From contig CAZVEV010000173.1 in NCBI GenBank assembly GCA_964625865.1, positions 1 to 12,764 of the forward strand: 12,764 nt of DNA, read 5' to 3'. This DNA comes from CAZVEV01 sp964625865. Lineage in GTDB: Bacteria > Planctomycetota > Phycisphaerae > SM23-33. A program made the position numbers and the translations under genes. This document shows, piece by piece, positions 1 to 7,276 of this stretch (positions are counted from its first letter, which is position 1; each line of letters begins with the position of its first letter). The notes beneath the pieces are model-generated. The model saw only the letters and a list, made by a program, of their open reading frames with translations. It was not told where the DNA came from and did not search any database.

Positions 1-126
1 ACGGGCCAACGGGACACCCGCTCGCTATCGCGCTGCTTACTCAAGAGGGATGCACGCGACTGGCCCGCACCCACCTACGCATTATCCGGATGAGCCCCTT
101 TTTCACATGTCGGGACACGCGCGCCG
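1..126. other. Non-coding flank downstream of the ThuA-DUF1080 gene
   Basis: This stretch follows the stop codon of the minus-strand ThuA-DUF1080 gene. No gene with a start, a ribosome site and a recognisable product is visible. It holds a 7-bp inverted repeat (CGGGCCA at 2-8, TGGCCCG at 61-67) and a short ATCCGGAT palindrome near position 85. Neither is followed by a T-run on either strand, so no intrinsic terminator can be called. The neighbouring gene to the left lies outside the window. Confidence 0.5.
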
Positions 127-1638
127 CTACCGGCCCGTGTCGAGCGGCTTGATGTAGATGTTCTTGAACTCGACCGGGTCGCCGTGGCGCTGGAGGCCGA
201 TCGTGCTGCGCTTCGAGGCGCCCAGCAGTTTGGCGCCCATGATCACCTCGCGCCCGTTCAGGACGACGGTGACGGTGTCGTCGCGGACGGTGATCAGGAA
301 GACGTTCCACTCGCCCACCGGGCGGTCCTCGCGCGTTTTGGGGATGTACTGCTTGCGCTCGTCGTCGCTCTTGGCGCGGCCGCGGTGCTCCCACATCTCG
401 CCCGAGCCCATCGACCACGTCCAGATGTTCAACTGCTTGTTGTCGCGGACGAACACGCCGGAGTCGGCCTTGCGGGGCAGGCGGAAGTCCACGCGAAGCC
501 TGTAATCGCCGAAGGCGTCTTTGGTCCGCAGCGTGCCGGCCTTCCCGTCGTAGCGAATAAGCCCGTCGGCGACGACCCAGTGGTCCTTCTGGTTGCCCTT
601 GACGGCCCAGGCGTCGAGGTTCCGCCCGTTAAACAGCGGCGTCCAGCCGGCCATCTTCGGCGGGGCGGACTTGACCGGCAGGGGCTTGCCCGGCGAGGCG
701 TCGGCCTTCAGGTCGCCAATGGCGTACTGCACGCCGGCCAGCAGATGGCTGACGAAGGCCTTGTTCCGGAACGTCGCGGGATTCTCGCCGAGCGAGGTGT
801 AGAAGACGCGCCCCTGGCCGCACGTGCGGATCCAACTGACGGGGTAATCGTCGTCGTAGCGGTCGGCCGTCATGCTCCCGGCGGCCTTGCTCAGGTCTAC
901 GCTCAGCAGGACGTGCAGTTTGTCGCGGCGGTACGGGCCGGTGAACGTGTAGATATCGTCTCTGACCTCGAATCCCTTCCCGCCGAAGGCGGCGTTCAGG
1001 GGGCTCGTCGCGTCGTCAAGCTTGACCGGCGTTGTGGTGTGGGCGTACCAGGCGTGCCCGCTGTGCGTGGCGCCGATCATCGCGTTGTACTCGCCCCAGC
1101 CCAAGGCCTCGCACGTCGCGTTGTGGACACCCACCAGCCCGCCTCCGCCGCGCACGAACGCCGTCAGCGCCTTTCGCCGGGCCGCGAACGTCGCGGCGTC
1201 GGGGCCCTTCATGTCGCGGGGGACCTTGTAGAGCTTGCCTTCGAGGTAGACGTTGGCCAGCACGATCGCGTCGTAGCCCTTGAGGCCCTGGTCGCTCAGC
1301 ACGCGGATGTCGCTGGTGATCGTCGCCTCGAACGCCCCGGTCCGCTTACCCGCCAGCGCGACGGCCTTCGCGCAGTGCGGGGCCGAGACGTGCGGAACGA
1401 ACTTCATCCCTGACGACTTGGCCGCCCGGTCGAGGTCGCTCTTCGACTCGGTCAGCACGAGCACCTTCCGAGGCCGCGAGGGCTTGGCCGGCGCGTTGGC
1501 CGGCGCGGCGGCGGTGAGTTTGGCCAGCGTCTCGGCCCCCAGCAGGTCGTCCCACTCGTCGGCCGCCGTCTGCGATGCGCAGAAGGCCCCCACCACTACC
1601 ACAGCCAGGCTGATCCCGATCTTCAGAGTGTTGATCAT
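127..1638 (-). CDS. Secreted ThuA domain - DUF1080 (3-keto-disaccharide hydrolase-like) fusion protein
   Basis: The 503-aa product starts MINTLKIGIS, with a purine-rich AAAGGGAAG just upstream. An in-frame ATG 45 nt earlier would put 15 polar residues before the signal peptide and is less likely. Residues 1-25 form a signal peptide with probable cleavage near ADEW. Residues about 55-305 are a ThuA (glutamine-amidotransferase-like) domain: GGGGLVGVHNAT at 164-174 and the PVSWIRTCGQGRVFYTSLG block at 266-284. Residues about 330-497 are DUF1080, a concanavalin-like sandwich, opening GWTPLFNGRNLDAW and ending in the typical GLQRHGDPVEFKNIYIKPL pattern. In known systems DUF1080 proteins hydrolyse or eliminate 3-keto-glycosides, and ThuA accompanies sugar 3-dehydrogenases. 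An extracytoplasmic role on oxidised sugars is therefore inferred. The gene is second in an operon with the lyase gene, after a 55-nt gap. The domain calls are secure; the substrate is unknown. Confidence 0.9.
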   Translation of the reverse strand: MINTLKIGISLAVVVVGAFCASQTAADEWDDLLGAETLAKLTAAAPANAPAKPSRPRKVLVLTESKSDLDRAAKSSGMKFVPHVSAPHCAKAVALAGKRTGAFEATITSDIRVLSDQGLKGYDAIVLANVYLEGKLYKVPRDMKGPDAATFAARRKALTAFVRGGGGLVGVHNATCEALGWGEYNAMIGATHSGHAWYAHTTTPVKLDDATSPLNAAFGGKGFEVRDDIYTFTGPYRRDKLHVLLSVDLSKAAGSMTADRYDDDYPVSWIRTCGQGRVFYTSLGENPATFRNKAFVSHLLAGVQYAIGDLKADASPGKPLPVKSAPPKMAGWTPLFNGRNLDAWAVKGNQKDHWVVADGLIRYDGKAGTLRTKDAFGDYRLRVDFRLPRKADSGVFVRDNKQLNIWTWSMGSGEMWEHRGRAKSDDERKQYIPKTREDRPVGEWNVFLITVRDDTVTVVLNGREVIMGAKLLGASKRSTIGLQRHGDPVEFKNIYIKPLDTGR

Positions 1639-1693
1639 CTCGTCTTCCCTTTCATGACACACGGCATCGTCGATTGGAGTCACGTCAGCAATC

Positions 1694-4600
1694 TCACGGG
1701 TGCGTTCGTGACGTTGCGGTATCTGAGGTCAGTTTCTTTTCGCCCATGCGGGCCTCGCCGGCGGCGCCGAGGGCCATCGTGGCGGCCTTGCCGCGGACCC
1801 GCACCGCGCCGGCGGTTCCCTTGAAGGACACCTTCTCCGCCGTCGCCGACTGCGCCGTTGGCGCCAGGAACACGTAGTCTGTGCCCGTCTTGGAGGTCAT
1901 CTCGGCGATGCGGCCGTCGGCGTGCCATTCGACGGTGACCGGCGCCTGCGATCTGAGCCGGGGGCAGAGCAGGGCGATCAAGGCGCTGCGGCCGGGCAGT
2001 GTTGCGGTCAGGGCCGTCTGGGTCATGGTCATCGGCCCGACCTTGCCCCCGCGATTGCCCACCGACATTTTCTGCCTCGCCGATTCGGTGCCCAGCTTGA
2101 ACCTGGCGGCGTCATAGACGAACACGTCCATGTCGACGTCGTCTTTCCCCACAATCGTCGCGCCGTTCTTGTGGACCTTGACGGACTGTGCCGTCAGCCA
2201 CAGCCGCCACGTGCCGGCCGCGTCGGCGTCGTGCGTGTCGCGGAGCAGGAAGACGTTGCCCGCCAGCGGGTCGGTGTCTTTCAGGAATGCGATCTGGCGC
2301 TGCCACGCGCCCTTTCGCCCGTTGACGTAGTCCAGCGCCGGCTGCGTCGAGAACGCCGTCACTCTCATGACCCCGCGGCCGGTCGCCGAGGAGGTCAGCA
2401 TGCTGTGGTACTTCGGCGCATGGCGGCCGATGTATCCCCAGTCGTCGGCCAGCACGCGCCCCTTGCCCCACAGGATGATGCTGCCCGAATCGTAGTCGTA
2501 ATGCTCGTGGTTCGTCCCGGCGATCAGGTGAAGGTAGGTCTCCCGATCCGTGCCGAGGCGGCCGCGAAGCACCACGCCGGTCTTGCGAAACCAACTGCTG
2601 CCGTAGTCGGGGCGCTTCGGTTTGATGCCGTGCGCCTTGAGCAGGCGTTTGTAGCCGGTCATCGTCGGGAAGCTCCAGCCGAGGCCCATGTCGGGCGATC
2701 CATGCTGCTCGCACATCCACTGCATGTGTGCGGCGAACTCCGGGGCGCGGTCTTTCCAGAGCCCCGCGACAATGCCGAACATCCCCGTCGCCTCGCCATG
2801 GTACGTGTTGCCGATCGGAGGCAGATGGCGGAAACCGCCCGTGTGCGGGTCCGGCGGCGTGGAGATCCGGGCGAACCACTCGATGACCTTGCGGACTCGT
2901 TCGTGGTAGATCAGGTCGGCGAATCCCGCCCGCCGGGCCATGATGAACGCCCCGAGCATGTGATCGAAGGAGGCCATCGCATAATGCGGGGCCTCGAGCC
3001 ATCCGCCGTCCTGATCGGACCAACTGGTCAGTTGCGAGTAGAGTTCCCGCAGGCCGCGGCCCGCCCATGTCTTGGCCATCGGGTGCGACGGGATCAGCGA
3101 CGCGGTGGTGACCTGGTACTGGGCCACCGTTGTCGTCATGTTCGGATTGGCACTGAAGCCGAACTTGGGCGCCCAGTAGTCGTCACGACTGACCACGTAG
3201 CCGAGGAATGCGATCTTCGCGAGAATGCGTCGCCGCCTCTCGGGCGTCAGGTTCTTCGTCGCCAGGGCGGTGTCGGTAAGGTTCAAGGTGGGCAGCAGGA
3301 GGACCGCCTGCGAGTGCGGGGCCACACCCAGCGTCACGCGGCTGTTCTGGCGCAGCAGGTCCTCGCCGACGACCACGTCGAGCCACTGCTCCGTCCGCGC
3401 CGCGATCTTGTCGCCGAGCCGCTCGGAGCCGGATGCGAAGTACTCCCGCAGCGGCCCGCCGATGTTGTACTTGTTGATCGGCTGCTGCGACTCCCAACGC
3501 CTCAGCTCCTTCGGGTCGGACTTGAGCGTCTTTCGCATCTGCTTCAGTTGGTCCCTGCCGACGAACAGCCGCGGGTAGTTGTCGTGGTCGCCCGTCCAGT
3601 GGAGTATGTAGTCCTTGACCTCGTCGAGCGGAAGATCGCCATGCTTGATGAGGTAGCGCTGCGGTGGCGGCGCCACGCGCCGGTTCTTCTGCTCGAGTAC
3701 CTCGACACTGCCCGCCTTGCCGAGCCCGCCGAGCATCCACGCTCGCCTCCCGCCGGCCAGCGGAAACTGAAGCGTCACCACGCCGGTGTTCGATACGGCC
3801 CGAACGTACGCCTTCGCGCGCGGCGCCTTGCCCGTCCACCGCGGGTCCTTCCAGGTGCTCGGGCGAAGCACCCCGGCGATGAGCATGTCCGGGGCGTTGG
3901 CCCCGGGCGTGTACAACGCGAACCAGTTGCCCCGCTTGACCGCATACCACCAGTGCAGCCACGGTTCGAGTTCAAACGCCGTCCCGGCCGCCGGGACCGC
4001 CGCGCTCATGACATTGCCGAACTGCGGATGCTTTCCCGCACGGAACAGCAGCTTGGCGGGCGTGAAGTCCGCGCTGCCCAGTGCGACGTCGAACCGACCG
4101 CCGCCGGGGACGTCGAACGTCTCGGACACCAGGATGACCGGTTCGTTTCGATCGATGCGAAAGCGCATCTCCCACGTGCCGCCATCGGCGAAAGCGGCCT
4201 TGCACGTGATCTCCACGGACACCGGTCCCCGCTCGGTGACCGACGCGGCGTAGCGGGAAATCGCACCTGCGCCCGCCAGGGCGGAGTCCCCCGTCCAGGT
4301 GCCGGACGGCAGCCGAACCGAGGCGATAGGCCCCTCGGCGCCCTTGAGCTTTCGCCGGACGGCCAGGCCCGTCCGGCCGTTCGTTACGCGCAGTTCGCCG
4401 TCGGACTCGGTGACTCTCAGGTCGGACGTCTTGACCGCCTTCTTGTCCGAAAATGAGAACGTCCTGGTCTCGTACGGGCCCAGGTCGGTCACAAACGCGA
4501 TGGTCGACCTCTCGCCGAGCATCTGCCACGCGACCTCATTCCCCTTCGAATCGACAAGCGACAGGCCCTTTGCGACGCACTTCTTCTGCGCCTCGCTCAG

Positions 4601-4738
4601 GCCGAACGTCACGCGCTCATTGGTCCACGTGTGACCGAGATGCTCAACCAGCGTGAAGTCGGCAGCGTTGGCAACGGCGCAGTGCAGCAGCAGACCAAGG
4701 ATGGCGACGTGCTTCGTACAGATACGTGTTCCTTTCAT
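1694..4738 (-). CDS. Secreted heparinase II/III-like polysaccharide lyase
   Basis: The product has 1014 aa. The start MKGTRICTKH gives a clean signal peptide, cut near ANA-ADF at 25. Upstream in-frame codons add 120 residues with no signal character. Residues about 28-350 form an N-terminal beta-sandwich region. Residues about 385-700 form an alpha/alpha toroid rich in helices, Trp and His, with DQDGGWLEAPHYAMASFDHM at 575-594, a typical active-cleft block. Residues about 715-985 form the heparinase II/III C-terminal sandwich with NHEHYDYDSGSIILWGKGR at 743-761. In heparinase III, alginate and heparinase II lyases the cleft carries catalytic Asn/His and Tyr and the sandwich carries His. H585, Y586, H744 and H746 are candidates here. 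The reaction would be beta-elimination of a uronate-containing glycan outside the cytoplasm. It is the first gene of the operon, and its start has an unusual hairpin-separated ribosome site. The fold is fairly sure; the substrate is not known. Confidence 0.87.
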   Translation of the reverse strand: MKGTRICTKHVAILGLLLHCAVANAADFTLVEHLGHTWTNERVTFGLSEAQKKCVAKGLSLVDSKGNEVAWQMLGERSTIAFVTDLGPYETRTFSFSDKKAVKTSDLRVTESDGELRVTNGRTGLAVRRKLKGAEGPIASVRLPSGTWTGDSALAGAGAISRYAASVTERGPVSVEITCKAAFADGGTWEMRFRIDRNEPVILVSETFDVPGGGRFDVALGSADFTPAKLLFRAGKHPQFGNVMSAAVPAAGTAFELEPWLHWWYAVKRGNWFALYTPGANAPDMLIAGVLRPSTWKDPRWTGKAPRAKAYVRAVSNTGVVTLQFPLAGGRRAWMLGGLGKAGSVEVLEQKNRRVAPPPQRYLIKHGDLPLDEVKDYILHWTGDHDNYPRLFVGRDQLKQMRKTLKSDPKELRRWESQQPINKYNIGGPLREYFASGSERLGDKIAARTEQWLDVVVGEDLLRQNSRVTLGVAPHSQAVLLLPTLNLTDTALATKNLTPERRRRILAKIAFLGYVVSRDDYWAPKFGFSANPNMTTTVAQYQVTTASLIPSHPMAKTWAGRGLRELYSQLTSWSDQDGGWLEAPHYAMASFDHMLGAFIMARRAGFADLIYHERVRKVIEWFARISTPPDPHTGGFRHLPPIGNTYHGEATGMFGIVAGLWKDRAPEFAAHMQWMCEQHGSPDMGLGWSFPTMTGYKRLLKAHGIKPKRPDYGSSWFRKTGVVLRGRLGTDRETYLHLIAGTNHEHYDYDSGSIILWGKGRVLADDWGYIGRHAPKYHSMLTSSATGRGVMRVTAFSTQPALDYVNGRKGAWQRQIAFLKDTDPLAGNVFLLRDTHDADAAGTWRLWLTAQSVKVHKNGATIVGKDDVDMDVFVYDAARFKLGTESARQKMSVGNRGGKVGPMTMTQTALTATLPGRSALIALLCPRLRSQAPVTVEWHADGRIAEMTSKTGTDYVFLAPTAQSATAEKVSFKGTAGAVRVRGKAATMALGAAGEARMGEKKLTSDTATSRTHP

Positions 4739-4769
4739 CGGCGAACTCGTTGTCCTAAACGAGACCTCC
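4739..4769 (-). promoter_or_regulatory. Ribosome site of the lyase gene with an intervening hairpin
   Basis: Read on the minus strand, a full GGAGGT (4764-4769) is followed directly by CTCGTT-TAGGAC-AACGAG (4763-4746), a perfect 6-bp stem with a 6-nt loop. Then come TTCGCCG (7 nt) and the ATG at 4738. The linear distance from GGAGGT to ATG is 25 nt, too long for normal initiation. If the stem folds, the effective gap becomes about 7 nt. The loop itself holds AGGA, 14 nt from the start, as an alternative weak site. The sequence is certain; its function is inferred. Confidence 0.5.
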
Positions 4770-4853
4770 ACGTGCCGGAAACTGGGGCCCGGTCGAGCAT
4801 CCACGGTACTCGCAGCCTGCGCCGACATCAAGCATGACCACGACGGATCGACC

Positions 4854-4923
4854 CGGTTGCGTTGTGGGCGAGAAACGTGCCACTCCCGATGTACATCGGG
4901 AGTGGTACGCCACAACGCAACCG
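4854..4923. repeat. 70-bp nested palindrome in the divergent lyase / zinc-ribbon spacer
   Basis: The outer arms CGGTTGCGTTGTGG (4854-4867) and CCACAACGCAACCG (4910-4923) are perfect 14-bp inverted repeats. Inside is a perfect 26-bp palindrome with half-site CCACTCCCGATGT (4880-4892) and its complement (4893-4905). Its stem extends four more positions on each side (4876-4879 with 4906-4909, one G-T pair). Eight unpaired bases (4868-4875) lie only on the left, so the structure is a stem, a bulge and a longer stem. No T-run follows, so it does not look like an ordinary intrinsic terminator. It could be a REP/MITE-like repeat, a regulator binding site, or a bidirectional mRNA structure. Confidence 0.85.
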
Positions 4924-4967
4924 CCTCCCCCGCCAGGATTGTGGGGGAACGGGGTTGCGGTGCGAGA

Positions 4968-5011
4968 GGGAGTAACGTATCGTGCGAAAGCACGTGTGGA
5001 ACGTTACTTCT
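4968..5011 (+). promoter_or_regulatory. Leader hairpin with GAAA loop before the zinc-ribbon membrane protein
   Basis: AGTAACGT (4971-4978) pairs perfectly with ACGTTACT (5001-5008). G-T and G-C pairs extend the stem to 4968 and 5011. Inside lies a second perfect stem, CGTGC (4981-4985) with GCACG (4990-4994), closed by a GAAA tetraloop of the GNRA class. The structure ends about ten bases before the start codon, next to the GGGGAG ribosome site. A weak promoter-like pair, TTGCGG (4955-4960) and TATCGT (4978-4983) with 17 nt between, overlaps its left side. It may be a translational control element; it matches no riboswitch class I recognise. Confidence 0.4.
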
Positions 5012-5021
5012 GACGGGGAGC

Positions 5022-6068
5022 ATGGCGAAGATGGCGAAGGACGAAGACCCGGCAAGCACGGTGAGTGATGCAGTGGCGGGTCCGACGGGTGCGGTCAAGA
5101 TCGGCGAGCAGTGCCCTCACTGCGGCAGCGCGCAGACGGGCAAGACGTTCGGGGCGATGCATTGGGTGTTGTCGATCGGGCTGTTCCCGGTGGGACTGCT
5201 GTCCCTGCTGCTGCCGTGGACCAAGTGCCAAAGCTGCGGCTGCGTGTTCTGTAAGGGATGGCTCAAGCCGGCCCCCGCCGACCAGGCGGATCAGGCCGAC
5301 GAAGCGGACCAAGCCGGCGAGGCCAGCGACGCCGGCCCGCTGTGCTGGTACTGCGACACGGTCGCCTCGAGCAGGAAACTCGACGAGGACCTGATGCTCC
5401 ACAAGGGGCTGAAGGAAACGCAGGTCTGCATCCCGCGGTGCGAGGTGTGCATGTCGGTGCGGTCGTCGGTACGTCGGGCCAAGTGGGCCGGCCTGGGCAT
5501 CGGCGTGCTCTGGACGGTGATCATCGGCGCCGAGGGGGGCGAAAGCGCGGGGGCCGTCTTCTGGGTGGGGGTTGTCTTCGCACTGATCGGCTGGGTCATC
5601 GGAGGAATCGTGGGCAAGAAGATCGGCCGGGCCCGGGCGGCCGCGGCGGGGCTCGAGATCAAGCCGGCTAAGGCCTGGAAGCTGTATCCGCCGATCGCGG
5701 AGCTTCTGGGCAGCGGATGGAAACTCGGCGACGCCAGCGTGGAGCGCGAGGAGGCCGCCAAGCCCCCGGAAAAGTGCCCCGTCTGCGGCGGGCACACGGG
5801 CAAGGTGGGCATCCTGGCAAACACCGTGAACTTGACGGTGGCGAATCTTCGCCACACGGTGGCCGAGCGCTGCGTGGTCTGCGGCCAGTGGGGATGTCGC
5901 CTCTGCATGCACTTTCACGGCGAGGGCGGAGCGCCGATCTGGAAAGGGACGCACGGGCGGGTGGACGAGTTCACCGTCGTGTCCTACAGGGACCCCGCGT
6001 GGCGCCACAACGGATGCTGCGACTGCGGATTCGGCACGATCAACGGCGAGACCGCGGCCATGGGCTGA
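5022..6068 (+). CDS. Hypothetical membrane protein with multiple zinc-ribbon-like CxxC modules
   Basis: The product has 348 aa and I do not recognise its family. The ATG at 5022 follows GGGGAG at a good distance; a second in-frame ATG nine bases on is possible. Cysteine pairs occur at 31/34, 69/72 and 74/77, 108/111, 140/143, 252/255, 284/287, 292/295 and 332-335. Hydrophobic segments lie at about 46-65, 156-170 and 176-198, the last pair around a short acidic loop and followed by a basic KKIGRAR. The two ends repeat one pattern: CPHCG..TGK.G (31-44) then CQSCGCVFC (69-77), and CPVCG..TGK.G (252-263) then CVVCGQWGCRLC (284-295). An acidic Ala-rich spacer (87-104) follows the first module. It likely binds several zinc ions at the cytoplasmic membrane; its role is unknown. 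It is transcribed away from the lyase operon. Confidence 0.85.
   Translation: MAKMAKDEDPASTVSDAVAGPTGAVKIGEQCPHCGSAQTGKTFGAMHWVLSIGLFPVGLLSLLLPWTKCQSCGCVFCKGWLKPAPADQADQADEADQAGEASDAGPLCWYCDTVASSRKLDEDLMLHKGLKETQVCIPRCEVCMSVRSSVRRAKWAGLGIGVLWTVIIGAEGGESAGAVFWVGVVFALIGWVIGGIVGKKIGRARAAAAGLEIKPAKAWKLYPPIAELLGSGWKLGDASVEREEAAKPPEKCPVCGGHTGKVGILANTVNLTVANLRHTVAERCVVCGQWGCRLCMHFHGEGGAPIWKGTHGRVDEFTVVSYRDPAWRHNGCCDCGFGTINGETAAMG
5280..5333 (+). repeat. Six imperfect 9-nt units coding (D/G/S)-(Q/E/D)-A
   Basis: Six in-frame 9-bp units, beginning GACCAGGCG GATCAGGCC, encode DQA-DQA-DEA-DQA-GEA-SDA at residues 87-104 of the zinc-ribbon protein. The last two units have diverged. They form an acidic, probably unstructured linker between the first zinc module or membrane segment and the next cysteine pair. 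Unit-number changes by slippage would keep the frame. Confidence 0.8.
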
Positions 6069-6182
6069 CAGGGCCCCGCAGGTCTCAAACCCCGAAATCG
6101 TGCGTGGTTCAAAAGAGGGGCACAACTGCGGGCGCATGCGACAAGGGGTAGGGGATGACGGTGTTTGCGTCGGAGATTTCTC

Positions 6183-6211
6183 TTGACAGAAGCTTCGAGA
6201 TCGATTAAGAT
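6183..6211 (+). promoter_or_regulatory. Near-consensus sigma70 promoter for the PEP-CTERM gene
   Basis: A perfect -35 box TTGACA (6183-6188) is separated by exactly 17 nt from the -10 box TAAGAT (6206-6211), which matches TATAAT at four of six positions. Transcription would begin near 6218 and give a leader of about 85 nt before the ATG at 6304. It is the strongest promoter-like sequence I found in the window and suggests constitutive, independent transcription of the surface-protein gene. Confidence 0.7.
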
Positions 6212-6303
6212 CTATGAAGTTCGTGGAGGTCGCGAACTGAAGGCTATCCGGGCGACCCTGGTTTAGTCTCCCCTCTAACAACCAAAGGAGAAAGGCACTG
6301 CTC

Positions 6304-7179
6304 ATGAGCTCGACACGCAGAACCATCACACTGGCCACCACCGTTATCCTTCTTGTCGCATGTCAGGGCGCGGAAGCGGCACTGATGGAGAATTTCGATG
6401 ACGTCTCGACCACGCCGTATTCCCTGACGAATACCAGCGGCGGCCCTCCGGCGCTTATCAACGATGGAGGAGGGACGAACAACTCCATGCGCCTGACGAA
6501 CCTCAACAGCAGCAACAACAACTCGATCGCGTTTGACGAACAGCCCGGCGTGACCGGGCCGGCCGTATACGGTATCAGACTGGCGTTTGACTTTCGCATG
6601 ACCGACGATGCGGCCAACGCAGCCGCGGGCGGCTGCTGCGGTTCGGCGGCGGACGGGCTGGGTATCGGGGTGTTCTTTACCAGCACGTATGGCGCGACCG
6701 GGGGTATCAATCCCGCTGACGGGAGCGGAGTTGACTGGGAGCGGCCCAATTTCGCGGATGCAATAACCGTCGGTCTGGACATCTTCCAGAACATCGACGT
6801 GGTGACGTTGAACGTGCTCGGAGTTGAGGTCGTCGCCGTGGACGTGCAGCCGATCATGGACCTGAACAACAACACGTGGCATCGGGTGATCGTCCAGGTC
6901 ACCCCGGACGGTGCGAATGCGACGGCGGACATCACCATTCTCGAAGATGTCGATTTCAACACGGAGATCCACGAGATCCTCACCGACCTGCCGCTTCCGG
7001 GGCTGGACCTTTCTGCGTTGCCCGGCTATCGTCTGATCGCGGGCGGGCGAACCGGCGGCGCCTTTGTCGACGGGCGCATCGACAACATCTTCCTGGCGGA
7101 CGTCCCGGAACCGACGACAGTCGTACTTCTGTTCGCCGGCGGCGTCTCTGTGTTGGGCCGGCGGCGGCACCGCGGCTAA
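6304..7179 (+). CDS. PEP-CTERM surface protein with an L-type lectin-like domain
   Basis: The product has 291 aa. AAAGG eight bases before the ATG (preceded by AAAGGAG) supports the start. Residues 1-25 are a signal peptide (cleavage near AEA-A). They also contain LVAC (17-20), a sequence that fits a lipobox. Residues about 26-265 resemble the concanavalin-like/L-type lectin fold: AFDFRMTDD (94-102), ADGLGIGVFF (116-125), ITVGLDIFQNID (154-165), NNTWHRVIVQV (189-199) and RIDNIFL (258-264). The C-terminus has VPEP (267-270), a hydrophobic stretch and a final RRRHR, the tripartite PEP-CTERM signal. In known systems exosortase processes this tail and the protein goes to the cell surface or exopolymer. 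It has its own promoter and faces the isomerase-like gene end to end. Sugar binding is inferred from the fold. Confidence 0.9.
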   Translation: MSSTRRTITLATTVILLVACQGAEAALMENFDDVSTTPYSLTNTSGGPPALINDGGGTNNSMRLTNLNSSNNNSIAFDEQPGVTGPAVYGIRLAFDFRMTDDAANAAAGGCCGSAADGLGIGVFFTSTYGATGGINPADGSGVDWERPNFADAITVGLDIFQNIDVVTLNVLGVEVVAVDVQPIMDLNNNTWHRVIVQVTPDGANATADITILEDVDFNTEIHEILTDLPLPGLDLSALPGYRLIAGGRTGGAFVDGRIDNIFLADVPEPTTVVLLFAGGVSVLGRRRHRG

Positions 7180-7276
7180 TCTTCAGGAAAGCAGGGCTGA
7201 TCGGACGTCCCGGAAAACCGGCTGTCCGCGAAACACAGGGACGCCACCCATGTTCTTGCCGCCGCTGTGGGCACAA

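Noticed and set aside
77..125. CCCTTTTTC shared with the REP-like arm at 10577-10585 as a third repeat copy
   Set aside because: Only nine bases match, and the flanks share nothing with the element.
1922..4456. An 844-codon plus-strand open frame opposite the lyase gene, rich in Arg, Pro and Ala
   Set aside because: It is the GC-driven mirror of the lyase gene. The minus strand gives a signal peptide and recognisable toroid and sandwich motifs; the plus frame shows no domain.
4653..5021. In-frame extension of the zinc-ribbon gene by 123 codons upstream
   Set aside because: It would translate the nested palindrome and the leader hairpin. The ATG at 5022 has its own GGGGAG ribosome site.
4739..5098. 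In-frame extension of the lyase gene by 120 codons
   Set aside because: It would bury the signal peptide and run through the palindromic element. MKGTRI gives a normal signal peptide at the N-terminus.
7206..7243. CGTCCC/GGGACG inverted repeat as a terminator between the PEP-CTERM and isomerase-like genes
   Set aside because: The stem is only 6 bp with a 26-nt loop and has no following T-run on either strand.
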